A DNA stretch of 64,000 nucleotides from an uncultured Ruegeria sp. (GTDB lineage: Bacteria; Pseudomonadota; Alphaproteobacteria; Rhodobacterales; Rhodobacteraceae), in NCBI RefSeq assembly GCF_947500045.1, contig NZ_CANMQQ010000005.1, positions 62,001 through 126,000 on the forward strand, read 5' to 3'. Positions 18,273-27,308 of the stretch are shown here, piece after piece (position 1 is the stretch's first letter; every line of letters begins with the position of its first letter). A program made the translations under genes and the position numbers. The notes under the pieces were generated by a model. The model worked only from the letters and a program-made list of their open reading frames with translations. It had not been told where the DNA came from and did no database searches.

Positions 18273-19208
18273 ATGGCACATCAGCATTCTCATTCCGGGC
18301 ACAGTCACACCCACATTGACCCGCAGGCGGGAGATGTCCGTGTTGCCTGGGCCATTGCCGTGAATGTGTTTCTGACGTTGGCGCAGATCGTTGGCGGGGT
18401 TCTTTCCGGCTCGCTCGCCCTGATCGCAGATGCGCTGCACAATCTGTCGGATGCGGTTGCACTGGTCATCGCGTTCTTTGCCCGCAAGATCGCCCGCCGT
18501 CCTGCCGACTCACGCATGAGCTTCGGATATGGCCGCGCCGAGGTGGTCGCGGCGCTTGTCAATTACACGATACTGGTCGTCCTGTCGGTCTATCTGATGT
18601 ACGAAGGCGTGATGCGGTTCTTCGAGCCCGAGCCGGTCAACGGCTGGATCGTCGTCTGGATTGCAGGGATCGCCCTTGTGGTTGACCTGATCACCGCTGC
18701 TCTGACCTATTCCATGGCCAAGGACAGCATGAATATCCGTGCGGCTTTCCTGCACAACGTGGCCGATGCATTGGGATCTGTCGCCGTGATCATCGCAGGT
18801 ACGGCTGTCATCCTGTTCAACTGGACATGGGTAGACCCCGCAGTCACGATCATGATTTCAGTCTATATTCTATGGCACGTCAAATCCGAGATCGGTGAAA
18901 CGGTTCGTGTCCTGATGTTGGGCGCGCCCCCGGAACTTGACCCGGAAGAGGTGGCCTGTGCCATCGAACGCATCACTGGCGTCGCTGGGGTGCACCATGT
19001 CCATCTGTGGAGCATGCAGGAGCGCGAGCCAGCCCTGACCGCGCATGTGGTCATTGCGCCTGACGCTTGGGATCAGGCCGAGGATATCCGCATCTCGGTA
19101 AAGCAGGCCCTGCGCGATAAATTCGGTCTTGGCCATATCACGCTGGAGATCGAAGGAAGGGATCATGCCTGCGTTGGATTGTCCCGGTTTGGCCATCAGC
19201 AGGAATAG
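18273..19208 (+). CDS. Cation diffusion facilitator metal exporter
   Basis: 311 residues. A His-rich N-terminus (HQHSHSGHSHTHID) precedes six membrane spans carrying the paired metal sites HNLSD and HNVAD in helices 2 and 5 (HxxxD), the CDF zinc/cobalt transport residues. The C-terminal cytoplasmic domain (HHVHLWSMQE) is the usual ferredoxin-like metal sensor. It exports Zn, Co or Cd from the cytoplasm using proton exchange. The divergent MerR protein and its operator give metal-induced expression. A hairpin follows the gene. Confidence 0.92.
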   Translation: MAHQHSHSGHSHTHIDPQAGDVRVAWAIAVNVFLTLAQIVGGVLSGSLALIADALHNLSDAVALVIAFFARKIARRPADSRMSFGYGRAEVVAALVNYTILVVLSVYLMYEGVMRFFEPEPVNGWIVVWIAGIALVVDLITAALTYSMAKDSMNIRAAFLHNVADALGSVAVIIAGTAVILFNWTWVDPAVTIMISVYILWHVKSEIGETVRVLMLGAPPELDPEEVACAIERITGVAGVHHVHLWSMQEREPALTAHVVIAPDAWDQAEDIRISVKQALRDKFGLGHITLEIEGRDHACVGLSRFGHQQE

Positions 19209-19526
19209 GGGTGCCCTAAAACGAGAATTGCCGTTCCGATTATGGGGTCGGAACGGCAGACTCGTAACCAAACACAATCACGGATTTCGCTGGGCAGCCC
19301 TGCGATCACCGGTTAACACACCACTCACTCATGAACGGTCATTACATACTATGTGGTTGGATGGCGTTTGTAAGGAGCGGATGTGAAGAATCCCTGAATT
19401 TGAGACGAATTGGGGTGATTCAAGGGAAATCTCCGCTGGGATAGCGAAACAGAGTGCCCGGAATCTCGGCATTGTTGTTTGGGCGTTTTCCTCGCATCGC
19501 TTCCGCTACGTGGAATCACCTATTCG
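19209..19526. other. 318-bp gene-free region between the CDF exporter and lipB
   Basis: Holds one clear structure, the hairpin at 19229-19258. The remaining ~265 bp have no ORF with a ribosome site or recognisable family, no tRNA-like fold and no repeat that I can see. It may hide a small RNA or a decayed gene; nothing in the bases decides this. Confidence 0.5.
19229..19258 (+). terminator. Hairpin downstream of the CDF exporter
   Basis: Perfect 11-bp arms TGCCGTTCCGA / TCGGAACGGCA around an 8-nt loop, 20 bp past the exporter stop. There is no T-run, so this is a probable but not canonical terminator. Confidence 0.55.
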
Positions 19527-20183
19527 TCAGACACCTTCGGTTGCGAACACATCATCAAATGTCTTTTTCAATGCGATGTCGACGTCATCCATCGTCACCG
19601 GCAAGCCCAAATCGACCAATGATGTCACCCCATGCTCCTGAATGCCGCAGGGCACGATGCCGGTGAAATGAGACAGATCAGGCTCCACATTGATCGAAAT
19701 GCCGTGGAAGCTAACCCACTTCCGCAAGCGTATCCCGATTGCCGCGATCTTGTCCTCGGCAGGCTGGTCCGTCACCGTCAGGGGTTTGTCCTGCCGCTGC
19801 ACCCAGACACCAACGCGACCTTCACGTATCTCTCCGTTGACATTGAACTCGGCCAGGGCAGCAATCACCCATTCCTCAAGCTGCTGCACAAAGCGACGCA
19901 CATCATGGCCACGTTTACCCACATCCAGCATAACATAAACCACGCGCTGGCCGGGTCCGTGATAGGTGTACTGACCTCCACGCTTGCTTTCGTAAACAGG
20001 AAAGCGATCCGGATCGGTCAGATCTTCACGCTTTGCAGAGGTCCCGGCAGTATAAAGCGGTGGATGTTCCACCAGCCAAATGCACTCATCCGCGTCACCC
20101 GCTGCAATCGCAGCGACGCGCGCCTCCATGAATGCAGTGGCGTCTTCGTAGTCGACAAGGCTGTCAGTGGTCTTCCATTCCAT
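19527..20183 (-). CDS. lipB: Lipoyl(octanoyl) transferase
   Basis: 218 residues. LipB moves octanoate from acyl carrier protein to the lipoyl domains of 2-oxoacid dehydrogenases and GcvH. Family motifs are in order: [16 protein letters not shown] (substrate pocket), the catalytic Lys in [14 protein letters not shown] followed by SFHGISINV, and the nucleophile Cys in [15 protein letters not shown]. Length is normal. It is followed closely on the same strand by nothing recognisable and preceded by the FrnE-like gene, 39 bp away, so the two may be co-transcribed. Confidence 0.95.
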   Translation of the reverse strand: MEWKTTDSLVDYEDATAFMEARVAAIAAGDADECIWLVEHPPLYTAGTSAKREDLTDPDRFPVYESKRGGQYTYHGPGQRVVYVMLDVGKRGHDVRRFVQQLEEWVIAALAEFNVNGEIREGRVGVWVQRQDKPLTVTDQPAEDKIAAIGIRLRKWVSFHGISINVEPDLSHFTGIVPCGIQEHGVTSLVDLGLPVTMDDVDIALKKTFDDVFATEGV

Positions 20184-20222
20184 GTCAATTCCTTAGACCG
20201 TCTTCCGGGCAGGGGGAAGAGG

Positions 20223-20882
20223 TCAGGCGGCCTCAGCCAGACAGCGTTGCAGGACCTGTGCGTAGGTGTCGGTGCCCTGCGCACCGGTTAGCAGGTATTT
20301 CCCACTGAATACAATCGAGGGCACACCCGAGATACCCCGGCTGGTCCAGAACTGTTGTTTCTCCCGCACCGGCTGGACATGTGCACCCGATACAAGCGCG
20401 GCACGGGCCGTGTTCGGATCTAGTCCGGCTGCCGCGACCGCACCCAGCAACACCTCTGGATCCGAGACGTCCAACTGATTGGTAAAATAGGCCTCGAACA
20501 AGGCCAGCTTCAGCGGGTGTTGGCGCCCCTGTGTTTCCGCCCAATCCAGCAGTTGATGCGCGGCAAAGGTGTTTACGATTCTGCTGTCATCGTTGAAATT
20601 GAAAGCAAAACCAAGTTCGGCCCCCAAAGAGGTCAGCCGATCACGCGCCTGCTGACTCTGGTCCGGGGTTGAGCCATATTTCTCAGCGATATGTTCGCGC
20701 AGGTTTTGTCCCTCAGGGCCCATGGTCGGGTTCAGTTCGAAAGGGTGCCAACGTAGTTGGGCTAGCACATTCTCTTGCTTCAGGGCCGCATCAAGCTGGC
20801 GAAAGCCAACAATGCACCAGGGGCAAACCACATCAGATACCACATCGATTTGCAGGGTGGGGCGGGGATCGGGCGAGGGCAT
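20223..20882 (-). CDS. FrnE-like DsbA-family oxidoreductase
   Basis: 219 residues with a thioredoxin-like fold interrupted by a helical domain. The active site VCPWCIVGF (CPWC) comes near residue 20 and the cis-Pro loop SGVPSIVFSGKYLLTGAQ near residue 180, both typical of the FrnE/polyketide-type DsbA group. There is no signal peptide, so it is cytoplasmic. Partners are unknown. It lies 39 bp upstream of lipB on the same strand. Confidence 0.88.
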   Translation of the reverse strand: MPSPDPRPTLQIDVVSDVVCPWCIVGFRQLDAALKQENVLAQLRWHPFELNPTMGPEGQNLREHIAEKYGSTPDQSQQARDRLTSLGAELGFAFNFNDDSRIVNTFAAHQLLDWAETQGRQHPLKLALFEAYFTNQLDVSDPEVLLGAVAAAGLDPNTARAALVSGAHVQPVREKQQFWTSRGISGVPSIVFSGKYLLTGAQGTDTYAQVLQRCLAEAA

Positions 20883-21013
20883 TCGCAGCTCCAGATAGTC
20901 TTCGTGTTGAACTTAGATATGGGTGCGACACACGAATTCAATTGCTTGTATTTTTGCCTCTTCACATCGCGCGGATCAGCGTCTATACGCCCTTCTACCA
21001 AGTCATTGGCAGT

Positions 21014-21100
21014 GCGGTCGTGGCGGAATTGGTAGACGCGCAGCGTTGAGGTCGCTGTGGGGTAACACCCGTGGAAGTTCGAGTCTTCTCGACCGCACCA
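21014..21100 (+). tRNA. tRNA-Leu (anticodon GAG)
   Basis: 87 nt including an encoded CCA. Acceptor stem GCGGTCG (21014) pairs with CGACCGC (21090), followed by discriminator A and CCA. The D-loop has TGGCGGAATTGGTAGACGC, the anticodon stem CAGCG/CGCTG frames loop TTGAGGT with anticodon GAG at 21048-21050, a long variable arm follows as expected for leucine (class II), and the T-arm has GTTCGAGTC. It decodes CUC/CUU. No copy of its 3' end is seen elsewhere in the window. Confidence 0.96.
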
Positions 21101-21128
21101 AACTCCCAAAAAATTGATACGTGTTTTA

Positions 21129-22124
21129 TCAACCAAGGCGCGCGCCGAGCTGGTCGAAACGATAGGTTCGGTCTTGGGCGTAGCCAAACTGGACAGCCTG
21201 ACCTGCGTTGACCTGGTGTTGGCCGAACAGGCGCGCGGTGATCTGGTGGTCTTGCATCATCGCGATCACGTTGGTGTCCCCGCCCAGATGCTCGACATGG
21301 GTTACGTTCGCGGTCAGGGGGCCCTCGTCGGTCAGGTACAGGTCTTCAGGGCGTATACCGAGAGTCGTGTCCGCGCTGTCTCCGATCACGCTGGCGGGGA
21401 AGAAATTCATCGATGGTGCGCCAAGGAAACCAGCGACAAACTGGTTGGCGGGGTTGTTGTACAGCTCCATAGGGCTGCCGACCTGTTCGACGCGTCCGTC
21501 GCGCAGGACGACGATCTTGTCGGCCAGCGTCATCGCTTCGGTCTGGTCGTGGGTGACGTAGATCATCGAGGCATCAAGCTGCTGGTGCAGGTTGGCGATT
21601 TCAATCCGTGTATTCATGCGCAGGGCTGCGTCCAAGTTGGACAGCGGTTCGTCGAACAGGAACAGTTTGGGCTCGCGCACAATGGCGCGACCGATGGCGA
21701 CGCGTTGGCGTTGACCGCCAGACAGCTCGGACGGGTAGCGGTCGATGTAAGGCTCCAGATTCAACATCCTGCTCGCCTTGGTGACGCGCTCTTCGATGAC
21801 CTGTTTGCTTTGGCCTTCCTGTTTCAGTGCCAGTGACATGTTCTTGCGCACATTCAGATGCGGATAAAGCGCATAGCTTTGAAACACCATCGCGATGCCG
21901 CGTTTAGAGGGGGGCGTGAGGTTCATCAGCTCTCCGCCGATACGTACTTCGCCTGATGTCACATCCTCGAGCCCCGCGATCACACGCAAGAGGGTGGACT
22001 TGCCGCAGCCCGAGGGGCCGACGAATACGACGAACTCGCCATCTTCGACTTCGATGTTGATATCCCTAAGAACTTCGACCGTGCCGAAGGACTTGTTCAC
22101 GTTCGTAAGCGTCAGGGCGGTCAT
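21129..22124 (-). CDS. Sugar ABC importer ATPase (MalK/UgpC type)
   Basis: 331 residues: Walker [13 protein letters not shown]-loop, signature [14 protein letters not shown], Walker [15 protein letters not shown]-loop THDQ, then a TOBE domain that contacts regulators or substrates, the layout of CUT1 sugar-importer ATPases. It is the last gene of the six-gene minus-strand operon and overlaps the oxidoreductase gene by 4 bp (ATGA). It energises the permease pair encoded upstream. The substrate is inferred from the neighbours to be an amino sugar or its oligomer. Confidence 0.94.
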   Translation of the reverse strand: MTALTLTNVNKSFGTVEVLRDINIEVEDGEFVVFVGPSGCGKSTLLRVIAGLEDVTSGEVRIGGELMNLTPPSKRGIAMVFQSYALYPHLNVRKNMSLALKQEGQSKQVIEERVTKASRMLNLEPYIDRYPSELSGGQRQRVAIGRAIVREPKLFLFDEPLSNLDAALRMNTRIEIANLHQQLDASMIYVTHDQTEAMTLADKIVVLRDGRVEQVGSPMELYNNPANQFVAGFLGAPSMNFFPASVIGDSADTTLGIRPEDLYLTDEGPLTANVTHVEHLGGDTNVIAMMQDHQITARLFGQHQVNAGQAVQFGYAQDRTYRFDQLGARLG

Positions 22125-23155
22125 GTGCGTGCCTCTTTCAGCGAAATGGGTTGGCCGGTGCGGATGCTTTCATCTGCAGCGAGGCAGATGGCCAGTGATT
22201 GCACGGCGTCGTTCATGTGGCGGGTCAGGTCGATGTCTTCGGCTATGGCGCGCAGCATATAGGCTTGCTCGGCGTCGCAGAGCTCCTGATGGCCGGGCTC
22301 GCACGGCATGTTGATGGTCTCGTCGCCCTCGGGGCGATGGACCAGAATGCCTCCGACTTTGGTGTGGCCATCGATATCGGCCGACGCACCTTTGTTGCCG
22401 TCGGTGATCGAAACCGAGCCGTTGGGCGACACGATGTCTTTCACGAAGAACGCGGTCTCAGAGATCATCGGGCCCCAACCGGCCTCGTACCAGCCGACCG
22501 AGCCATCCTCGAAGATCACCTGAAACTGGCCGTAGTTATACATGTCTTCGGCGATCTCATCACTCAGGCGCAGGCCCATGCCATGGACGCGAACCGGGTC
22601 AGAGTCAGTGATCTGACACATCACGTCGACATAGTGTACGCCGCAATCAACAATGGGCGAGGTGGTTTGCATCAGGGCCTTATGCGTTTCCCATTCAGCC
22701 CCGCTGCTTTGCTGGTTGAGGTTCAGGCGGAAGACATAAGGCCCGCCGAGGTCGCGTGCCTCGGAAATCAGGCGCATCCATGAGGGGTGGTGACGCAGGA
22801 TGTACCCAATCACCAGTTTGCGGTTCGTCTCGATCGCCTTCGCGACGACTCGTTTGGCGTCTGTTACAGTCGTGGCGAGTGGTTTTTCGACGAAGACGTG
22901 GGCCCCGGCCTCTATCGCCGCACAGGCGAAGTCGGCATGGCTGTCGGAGTAGGTGGCGACCACGACCAGATCAGGGTTTGTCGCGGCCAGAGCGGCCTGA
23001 AAATCCGAATAGGCTGGGTAACCTGACAGATCAGGATGGTCCACGCGACCAGACCGGTTCACCAGTCCTACGATCTGCGTGTCCGGGTGGTGGTGATGGG
23101 CCAACGCGTGGCTCAGCCCCATATTGCCAAGGCCAGCGATCAGAACTTTGGTCAT
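22121..23155 (-). CDS. Gfo/Idh/MocA-family oxidoreductase in an amino-sugar operon
   Basis: 344 residues: N-terminal Rossmann domain ([18 protein letters not shown]), the conserved EKP motif in [10 protein letters not shown], and the C-terminal Gfo/Idh/MocA alpha/beta domain with a metal/sugar-binding-like [11 protein letters not shown]. These enzymes oxidise or epimerise sugars or cyclitols with NAD(P). It is translated with the permease before it and the ATPase after it (4-bp overlaps at both ends), so it must serve the same substrate. The reaction is unknown; modification of an imported amino sugar or glycoside is the likely job. Confidence 0.88.
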   Translation of the reverse strand: MTKVLIAGLGNMGLSHALAHHHHPDTQIVGLVNRSGRVDHPDLSGYPAYSDFQAALAATNPDLVVVATYSDSHADFACAAIEAGAHVFVEKPLATTVTDAKRVVAKAIETNRKLVIGYILRHHPSWMRLISEARDLGGPYVFRLNLNQQSSGAEWETHKALMQTTSPIVDCGVHYVDVMCQITDSDPVRVHGMGLRLSDEIAEDMYNYGQFQVIFEDGSVGWYEAGWGPMISETAFFVKDIVSPNGSVSITDGNKGASADIDGHTKVGGILVHRPEGDETINMPCEPGHQELCDAEQAYMLRAIAEDIDLTRHMNDAVQSLAICLAADESIRTGQPISLKEART

Positions 23156-23991
23156 TTGACAGCTCCTGAAGTGATGCCACGGATCAACTGGCGCGAGAAG
23201 ATGACATAGAGCACCAGTACCGGCAGGATCGCCATGCTGAGCGCCGACAGAACCGCATTCCAGTCAGTCACGAACTGGCCAATAAACACCTGGCTGCCCA
23301 GCGTCAGCGTTTTGGTTTCCTCAGCCGGGGCGAGGATCAGTGGGAACCAGAGGTCGTTCCAGATCGGGATCATGTTGAACACAGCAACGGTCGCCATGGC
23401 GGGGCGCACGAGGGGCAGGACCAAGCGGAAGAAGATCGTGTATTCGGACAGGCCATCGACGCGGCCCGCATTCTTTAGATCGTCCGAGACCTGTCGCATG
23501 AATTCAGACAGAATGAACACCGCCAGAGGCAAGCCTTGCGCCGTGTAGACGAGGATCAGGGCCCATAGTGTGTTCACCAGACCAGTCGCGACCATCATTT
23601 CCAGAATGGCAACGGTGCCGATGCGGATCGGGATCATGATGCCAAGCGCCAGGTAGAGGCCCATAATCATGTTGCCCTTGAATCGGTATTCGCTGAGCGC
23701 AAAGGCGGCCATGGCGCCGAACAGAAGGACAAACGCCAGCGATACAACAGTGACGATCAGTGAATTTTGGAAGTACAGGAAAAAGTCCCCTTGCTTCATC
23801 ACTGTCTGGTAACCGATCAGAGAAAAGCTCTCGGCGTCGGGCAGGGCGAGCGGCTCACGAAAGATGGCGCGGCGGGTTTTGAAGCTGTTGATGATAATCA
23901 CGAAGACCGGGAACAGGGCGATCAGTGTATATAGGATCAGCGCCCCGTGCATGGCGGCTGTGTTCAGCGGGTTTTGGCGTGCTTTGTTCAT
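23152..23991 (-). CDS. Sugar ABC importer permease (MalG type)
   Basis: 279 residues from ATG 23991. Six membrane helices and the EAA loop (NAGRVDGLSEYTIFFRLVLPLVRPA) are visible. ATG 23991 has AAGGG seven bases upstream; an ATG at 23997 is too close to it, and the longer frame overlaps the previous gene and is not real. It pairs with the MalF-type permease encoded 10 bp upstream. The stop overlaps the oxidoreductase start. Confidence 0.9.
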   Translation of the reverse strand: MNKARQNPLNTAAMHGALILYTLIALFPVFVIIINSFKTRRAIFREPLALPDAESFSLIGYQTVMKQGDFFLYFQNSLIVTVVSLAFVLLFGAMAAFALSEYRFKGNMIMGLYLALGIMIPIRIGTVAILEMMVATGLVNTLWALILVYTAQGLPLAVFILSEFMRQVSDDLKNAGRVDGLSEYTIFFRLVLPLVRPAMATVAVFNMIPIWNDLWFPLILAPAEETKTLTLGSQVFIGQFVTDWNAVLSALSMAILPVLVLYVIFSRQLIRGITSGAVK

Positions 23992-24001
23992 CGTCATACC
24001 C

Positions 24002-24916
24002 TTACAGCTGATACCGGCGCATCCGGGTCTGGATGCCAAAGAGGTAGATGCAGACACCCACGAGGATGATCGCGAACATGGCCCCGGCGATGGCCGATCC
24101 CATATGCGGATCACCCAATTGCAACTGGAAGCCAAAGAAGGTGCGGTACATGAAGGTGCCGAGAATATCGGTTGAGAAATCCGGCCCCGCCAGTGCGCCC
24201 TGAGATACATATATCAGGTCAAACGCGTTGAAATTGCCAACAAATGTCAGGATCGAGATGATCCCGATCGAAGGCAGAATCAACGGTAGTTTGATCTTCC
24301 AGAAAGCAGAGGCTCCGGTGATGCCGTCGATCTCTCCAGCTTCAAGGATTTCTTCGGGGATCGACAGCAGGGCGGCGTAGATCAACATCATCGGGATGCC
24401 GACGAATTGCCAGACCGAGACAAGCGCCAGTGTCGTTAGCGCGTATTCTTCCTTGCCGAGCCAGGGCGCAAACAGCGACTTCAGACCAACGGCATCCAGC
24501 ATCGAGGGGGCGATGCCCCACAGTGGCGACAGGATCAGTTTCCAGGCAAATCCCACGATCACGAAACTTAGGATCGTAGGGATGAAGATCGCCGACCGAT
24601 AGAGCGCAGCAAAGCGCAGGCGGGGATGCGACAGGATCGCCGCAAGCGCAACACCAATCGGGTTCTGTACCAGCATGTGGACCAGGAAGAACCAGAAGTT
24701 GTTGCCCAAAGCGTTCCAGAACTGCTCGGACCAGATCGGATCGAAAAACAGGGTGCGGAAATTTTGCAACCCGACATAAACGCGTGTTTGATCGACCTCG
24801 GTGAACAATGCGAGGCGCAGCGTGTTGAACAAGGGGAAGATCATCACCGCCGTGTAGACCAGCACCGCAGGGGCGAGGAAAACGGCGATGTGCCAGCGGA
24901 TGCGGCGGGTTTGCAT
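24002..24916 (-). CDS. Sugar ABC importer permease (MalF type)
   Basis: 304 residues with six predicted spans and the EAA motif (EAGEIDGITGASAFWKIKLPLILPS) on the cytoplasmic loop before the last two helices. It forms the membrane pore with the following MalG-type protein. It lies between the substrate-binding protein gene (67 bp upstream) and the second permease in the same operon. Confidence 0.92.
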   Translation of the reverse strand: MQTRRIRWHIAVFLAPAVLVYTAVMIFPLFNTLRLALFTEVDQTRVYVGLQNFRTLFFDPIWSEQFWNALGNNFWFFLVHMLVQNPIGVALAAILSHPRLRFAALYRSAIFIPTILSFVIVGFAWKLILSPLWGIAPSMLDAVGLKSLFAPWLGKEEYALTTLALVSVWQFVGIPMMLIYAALLSIPEEILEAGEIDGITGASAFWKIKLPLILPSIGIISILTFVGNFNAFDLIYVSQGALAGPDFSTDILGTFMYRTFFGFQLQLGDPHMGSAIAGAMFAIILVGVCIYLFGIQTRMRRYQL

Positions 24917-24983
24917 GGGAATCTCCGGGGAAAAGTGCCGGACGCGGCGCGATTGGCCGCGTCCGGTGTGAGTGGCCTAGGTG

Positions 24984-26234
24984 TTACTGATGCGGTGCAT
25001 ACCAGGTGGCCAGACCGTCCTGCAGTTGCTGACCTAGTGCTTCGGGTGTCTCGGCACCCTTGATGGCAGCAACGGATGCGCCCCAGGTTTCGTTCTCAAG
25101 GTTCGGCGTCCCGCGTGACAGGATCTGATAGGTCGAGCGGATCGTGCTTTCGCACTCATCGCGCCAACCGACGATTTCCTTGGCAAGCGGATCTTCCAAC
25201 TCAACCGGTTCATTGGAAAGGGGGAAGAAACCCGGAACGGCGTTGCCGAATATGCTGGCAAATTCCGGGCTTGCAACCCAGGCCAGGAAGGTGCGCGCCG
25301 CCTCTTGGTTCTCACTCGCAGCATTCAGGCCGATGCCAATATCGGTATGGTCCGAGATATAGCAGGTGTCACCGGCATTCTGTACCGGAGGCTTGAAGGC
25401 ACCCATCTCAAAGTCGGCTTGCGTGTTGAAGCCTGCGATTTCCCAGCTACCTGCCGGATAGATCGCTGCGCGGCCCAACGTGAACAGGTTTTGGCTGTCG
25501 GGATATGTCTGTGCTTCGTATCCGTCACCCAGATAATCCGCCCATTTGGCCAGCGTCGCATAGGGTGCAACCCACTGAGGATCGGTCAGTTTCTGTTCAC
25601 CCCTGATCAGCGCCTGACGGCCTTCCTCACCTTTCCAGTAATTCGGGCCGATATTGTTATAGCCCATGGTGGCGGCTTCCCATTGGTCGTTGGTGCCCAT
25701 TGCCATTGGAATGTAGGTGCCATCTTCTTTGATCTTGTCCAAAGCGGCAAAAAACTCGGCCTCGGTGCTTGGGACTTCGATCCCCAACTCGTTGAAGGCA
25801 TCCTTGTTGTAAATGAAGCCGTGGATCACTGACGCCATCGGGACGCAGAAGCTGGCCGAGCCGTCATCTGTTTGCCATGCGGATTTGGCAACATCCGAGA
25901 AATTGCCCATGGCCTCAAGATCAGACAGATCTGACAAGTGACCCCCGTCATACAGTGCGAGCGAGGCGTCAAACGGGCGGCAAGTGATCAGATCGCCAGC
26001 CGAACCGGCCTCAAGCTTGGAGTTCAGCACGGCGTTATACTCAGCCGGGGCAGAGGGTGAGAAAATCACCTTGATGCCGGGATGTTCGGCTTCGAACGCT
26101 GGAATGATCTTATCCTGCCACAGGGTCAGATCATCATTGCGCCAACTTTCAATGGTTAACGTCGCTTCTTGCGCATAGGCGCTTGTGACGAGCGCCGTAC
26201 TCATTAAAGCAATGCTTAATACTTTGCGTGTCAT
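24984..26234 (-). CDS. Sugar ABC importer substrate-binding protein
   Basis: 416 residues: a Sec signal peptide (MTRKVLSIALMSTALVTSAYA, cleavage before QEATL), then a family 1 (CUT1) extracellular binding protein with the DSQNLFTLGRAAIYPAGSW and SDHTDIGIGLNAASENQEAARTFLAW segments usual in this group. It delivers sugar to the MalF/MalG permeases. It overlaps murQ by 4 bp (ATGA at 26231-26234), tying uptake to MurQ expression. The specificity is not visible; the neighbours argue for MurNAc/GlcNAc or small peptidoglycan/chitin fragments. Confidence 0.9.
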   Translation of the reverse strand: MTRKVLSIALMSTALVTSAYAQEATLTIESWRNDDLTLWQDKIIPAFEAEHPGIKVIFSPSAPAEYNAVLNSKLEAGSAGDLITCRPFDASLALYDGGHLSDLSDLEAMGNFSDVAKSAWQTDDGSASFCVPMASVIHGFIYNKDAFNELGIEVPSTEAEFFAALDKIKEDGTYIPMAMGTNDQWEAATMGYNNIGPNYWKGEEGRQALIRGEQKLTDPQWVAPYATLAKWADYLGDGYEAQTYPDSQNLFTLGRAAIYPAGSWEIAGFNTQADFEMGAFKPPVQNAGDTCYISDHTDIGIGLNAASENQEAARTFLAWVASPEFASIFGNAVPGFFPLSNEPVELEDPLAKEIVGWRDECESTIRSTYQILSRGTPNLENETWGASVAAIKGAETPEALGQQLQDGLATWYAPHQ

Positions 26235-27151
26235 TTAGTGTCTCCCAGGTTGATTGTTTCTTTGTTTTTAATCCGCTCCAGTGCAGGGCGGAGGTGATCG
26301 TTAGTCTCGTGCAGCAAGGCTTGCGCCTGCGCCAGCGTTTGGGCGCCTGCCGCCAAAAGAGCCGCGCATTTGAGGTTTCCACCTGCTGAAGTCAGGGCTG
26401 AAGCAGCCTGTTCGGGGCTCACATGTGTCAGTTGGCAAACAATCCCGTTGGCGCGGGCGCGCAGTTTGTCATTGTCAGCGCGCAGGTTGATCATCATGCC
26501 GTCCTGAATATGCCCCAACTCTACCGCCATCAGCGTAGACAGCATGTTCAGCGCGATTTTCTGCGCCGTGCCCGCGCCCATGCGGGTCGAGCCCGAAATC
26601 AGTTCGGGCGGTGTGGCAAGCAGAATCGAGTGGTCGGATAACCGTAGTAGGTCGGTGCCGTCGTTGTTTGCTATCCCGATGATCGTCGCACCTTTGTCGC
26701 GCGCGATACGGGCTGCAGCGACCGTGTAGGGCGTGCTTCCACTGGCGGAAACGGTGATCAGGGTGTCTTTGGGCGATAGATCGGCAAGATCGTGGGCAAG
26801 GGTGCCGGTTGCATCTTCCGTATCGCCGGGCATCTCGACCCCGGAAGGCAAGCCGCCTGCCATGTGAATGCGAATCTGGCTTGCCGGTATCGAGAATGTC
26901 CCACCAAGCTCTAGCGCGTCCGCGGCCGCCATAAGACCAGACGAGCCTGCCGCGAGGTAGTGCAGAATCCCACCAGAGCGGATTGTTTGCGCCATTTCCT
27001 TTGCGCCGGCGCAAATAGAGGGGAGTGAGGCAAGGGGGGCGGCTGCCGCATCGGATTGTGACCGGGCCAGTAGATTCGCAACCTCGGTCAGCGGGCGGGC
27101 ATCAAGCCCGATCGCTTCCTGATGTAGCTGTTCCGTTACTGGCGTTGTCAC
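26231..27151 (-). CDS. murQ: N-acetylmuramic acid 6-phosphate etherase
   Basis: 306 residues with the MurQ N-terminal TEQLHQEAIGLDARPL segment, an SIS sugar-phosphate domain (LAAGSSGLMAAADALELGGTF and VSASGSTPYTVAAARIARDKGA) and the conserved GSTRMGAGTAQKIALNMLST. MurQ removes the lactyl ether from MurNAc-6-P to give GlcNAc-6-P. It starts with GTG (27151) preceded by GGGGGAG. It is the first gene of the minus-strand operon, 157 bp from the divergent kinase. With the kinase, NagA and the deaminase it completes a MurNAc-to-fructose-6-P route. Confidence 0.9.
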   Translation of the reverse strand: MTTPVTEQLHQEAIGLDARPLTEVANLLARSQSDAAAAPLASLPSICAGAKEMAQTIRSGGILHYLAAGSSGLMAAADALELGGTFSIPASQIRIHMAGGLPSGVEMPGDTEDATGTLAHDLADLSPKDTLITVSASGSTPYTVAAARIARDKGATIIGIANNDGTDLLRLSDHSILLATPPELISGSTRMGAGTAQKIALNMLSTLMAVELGHIQDGMMINLRADNDKLRARANGIVCQLTHVSPEQAASALTSAGGNLKCAALLAAGAQTLAQAQALLHETNDHLRPALERIKNKETINLGDTK

Positions 27152-27177
27152 GTGATTCTCCCCCGGTTTCAGATATC

Positions 27178-27193
27178 ATACCTTTTAGATACC
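27178..27193 (-). promoter_or_regulatory. Two-box operator near murQ
   Basis: ATACCTTTTAG followed by ATACC: two ATACC boxes exactly 11 bp apart, with a third weaker one (CTACC at 27200-27204) another 11 bp on. Its reverse complement recurs at the other end of the intergenic region. Probable binding site of the GntR regulator at 28183. Confidence 0.6.
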
Positions 27194-27288
27194 ATTAGTC
27201 TACCATTTTCTTTTTATGTCAGTATATTTCAATAATTGAGCGGAAATTCTTAAGTTTATGTACAATTGGCTCTTCTAAATCTTAGATA

Positions 27289-27304
27289 GGTATTATAAAG
27301 GTAT
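27289..27304 (+). promoter_or_regulatory. Two-box operator overlapping the kinase RBS
   Basis: GGTATTATAAAGGTAT: two GGTAT boxes 11 bp apart, the inverted copy of the site at 27178-27193 (ATACCTTT matches the complement of AAAGGTAT exactly). The second box contains the AAAGG that serves as ribosome-binding site for the kinase at 27309, so a bound repressor would sit on the translation start region of the DNA. Confidence 0.6.
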
Positions 27305-27308
27305 CTTC

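Noticed and set aside
21014-21100. tRNA-Leu as the attachment site of an integrated amino-sugar island
   Set aside because: No integrase and no repeat of the tRNA 3' end is visible near 31.2 kb or elsewhere; base composition and codon use look native.
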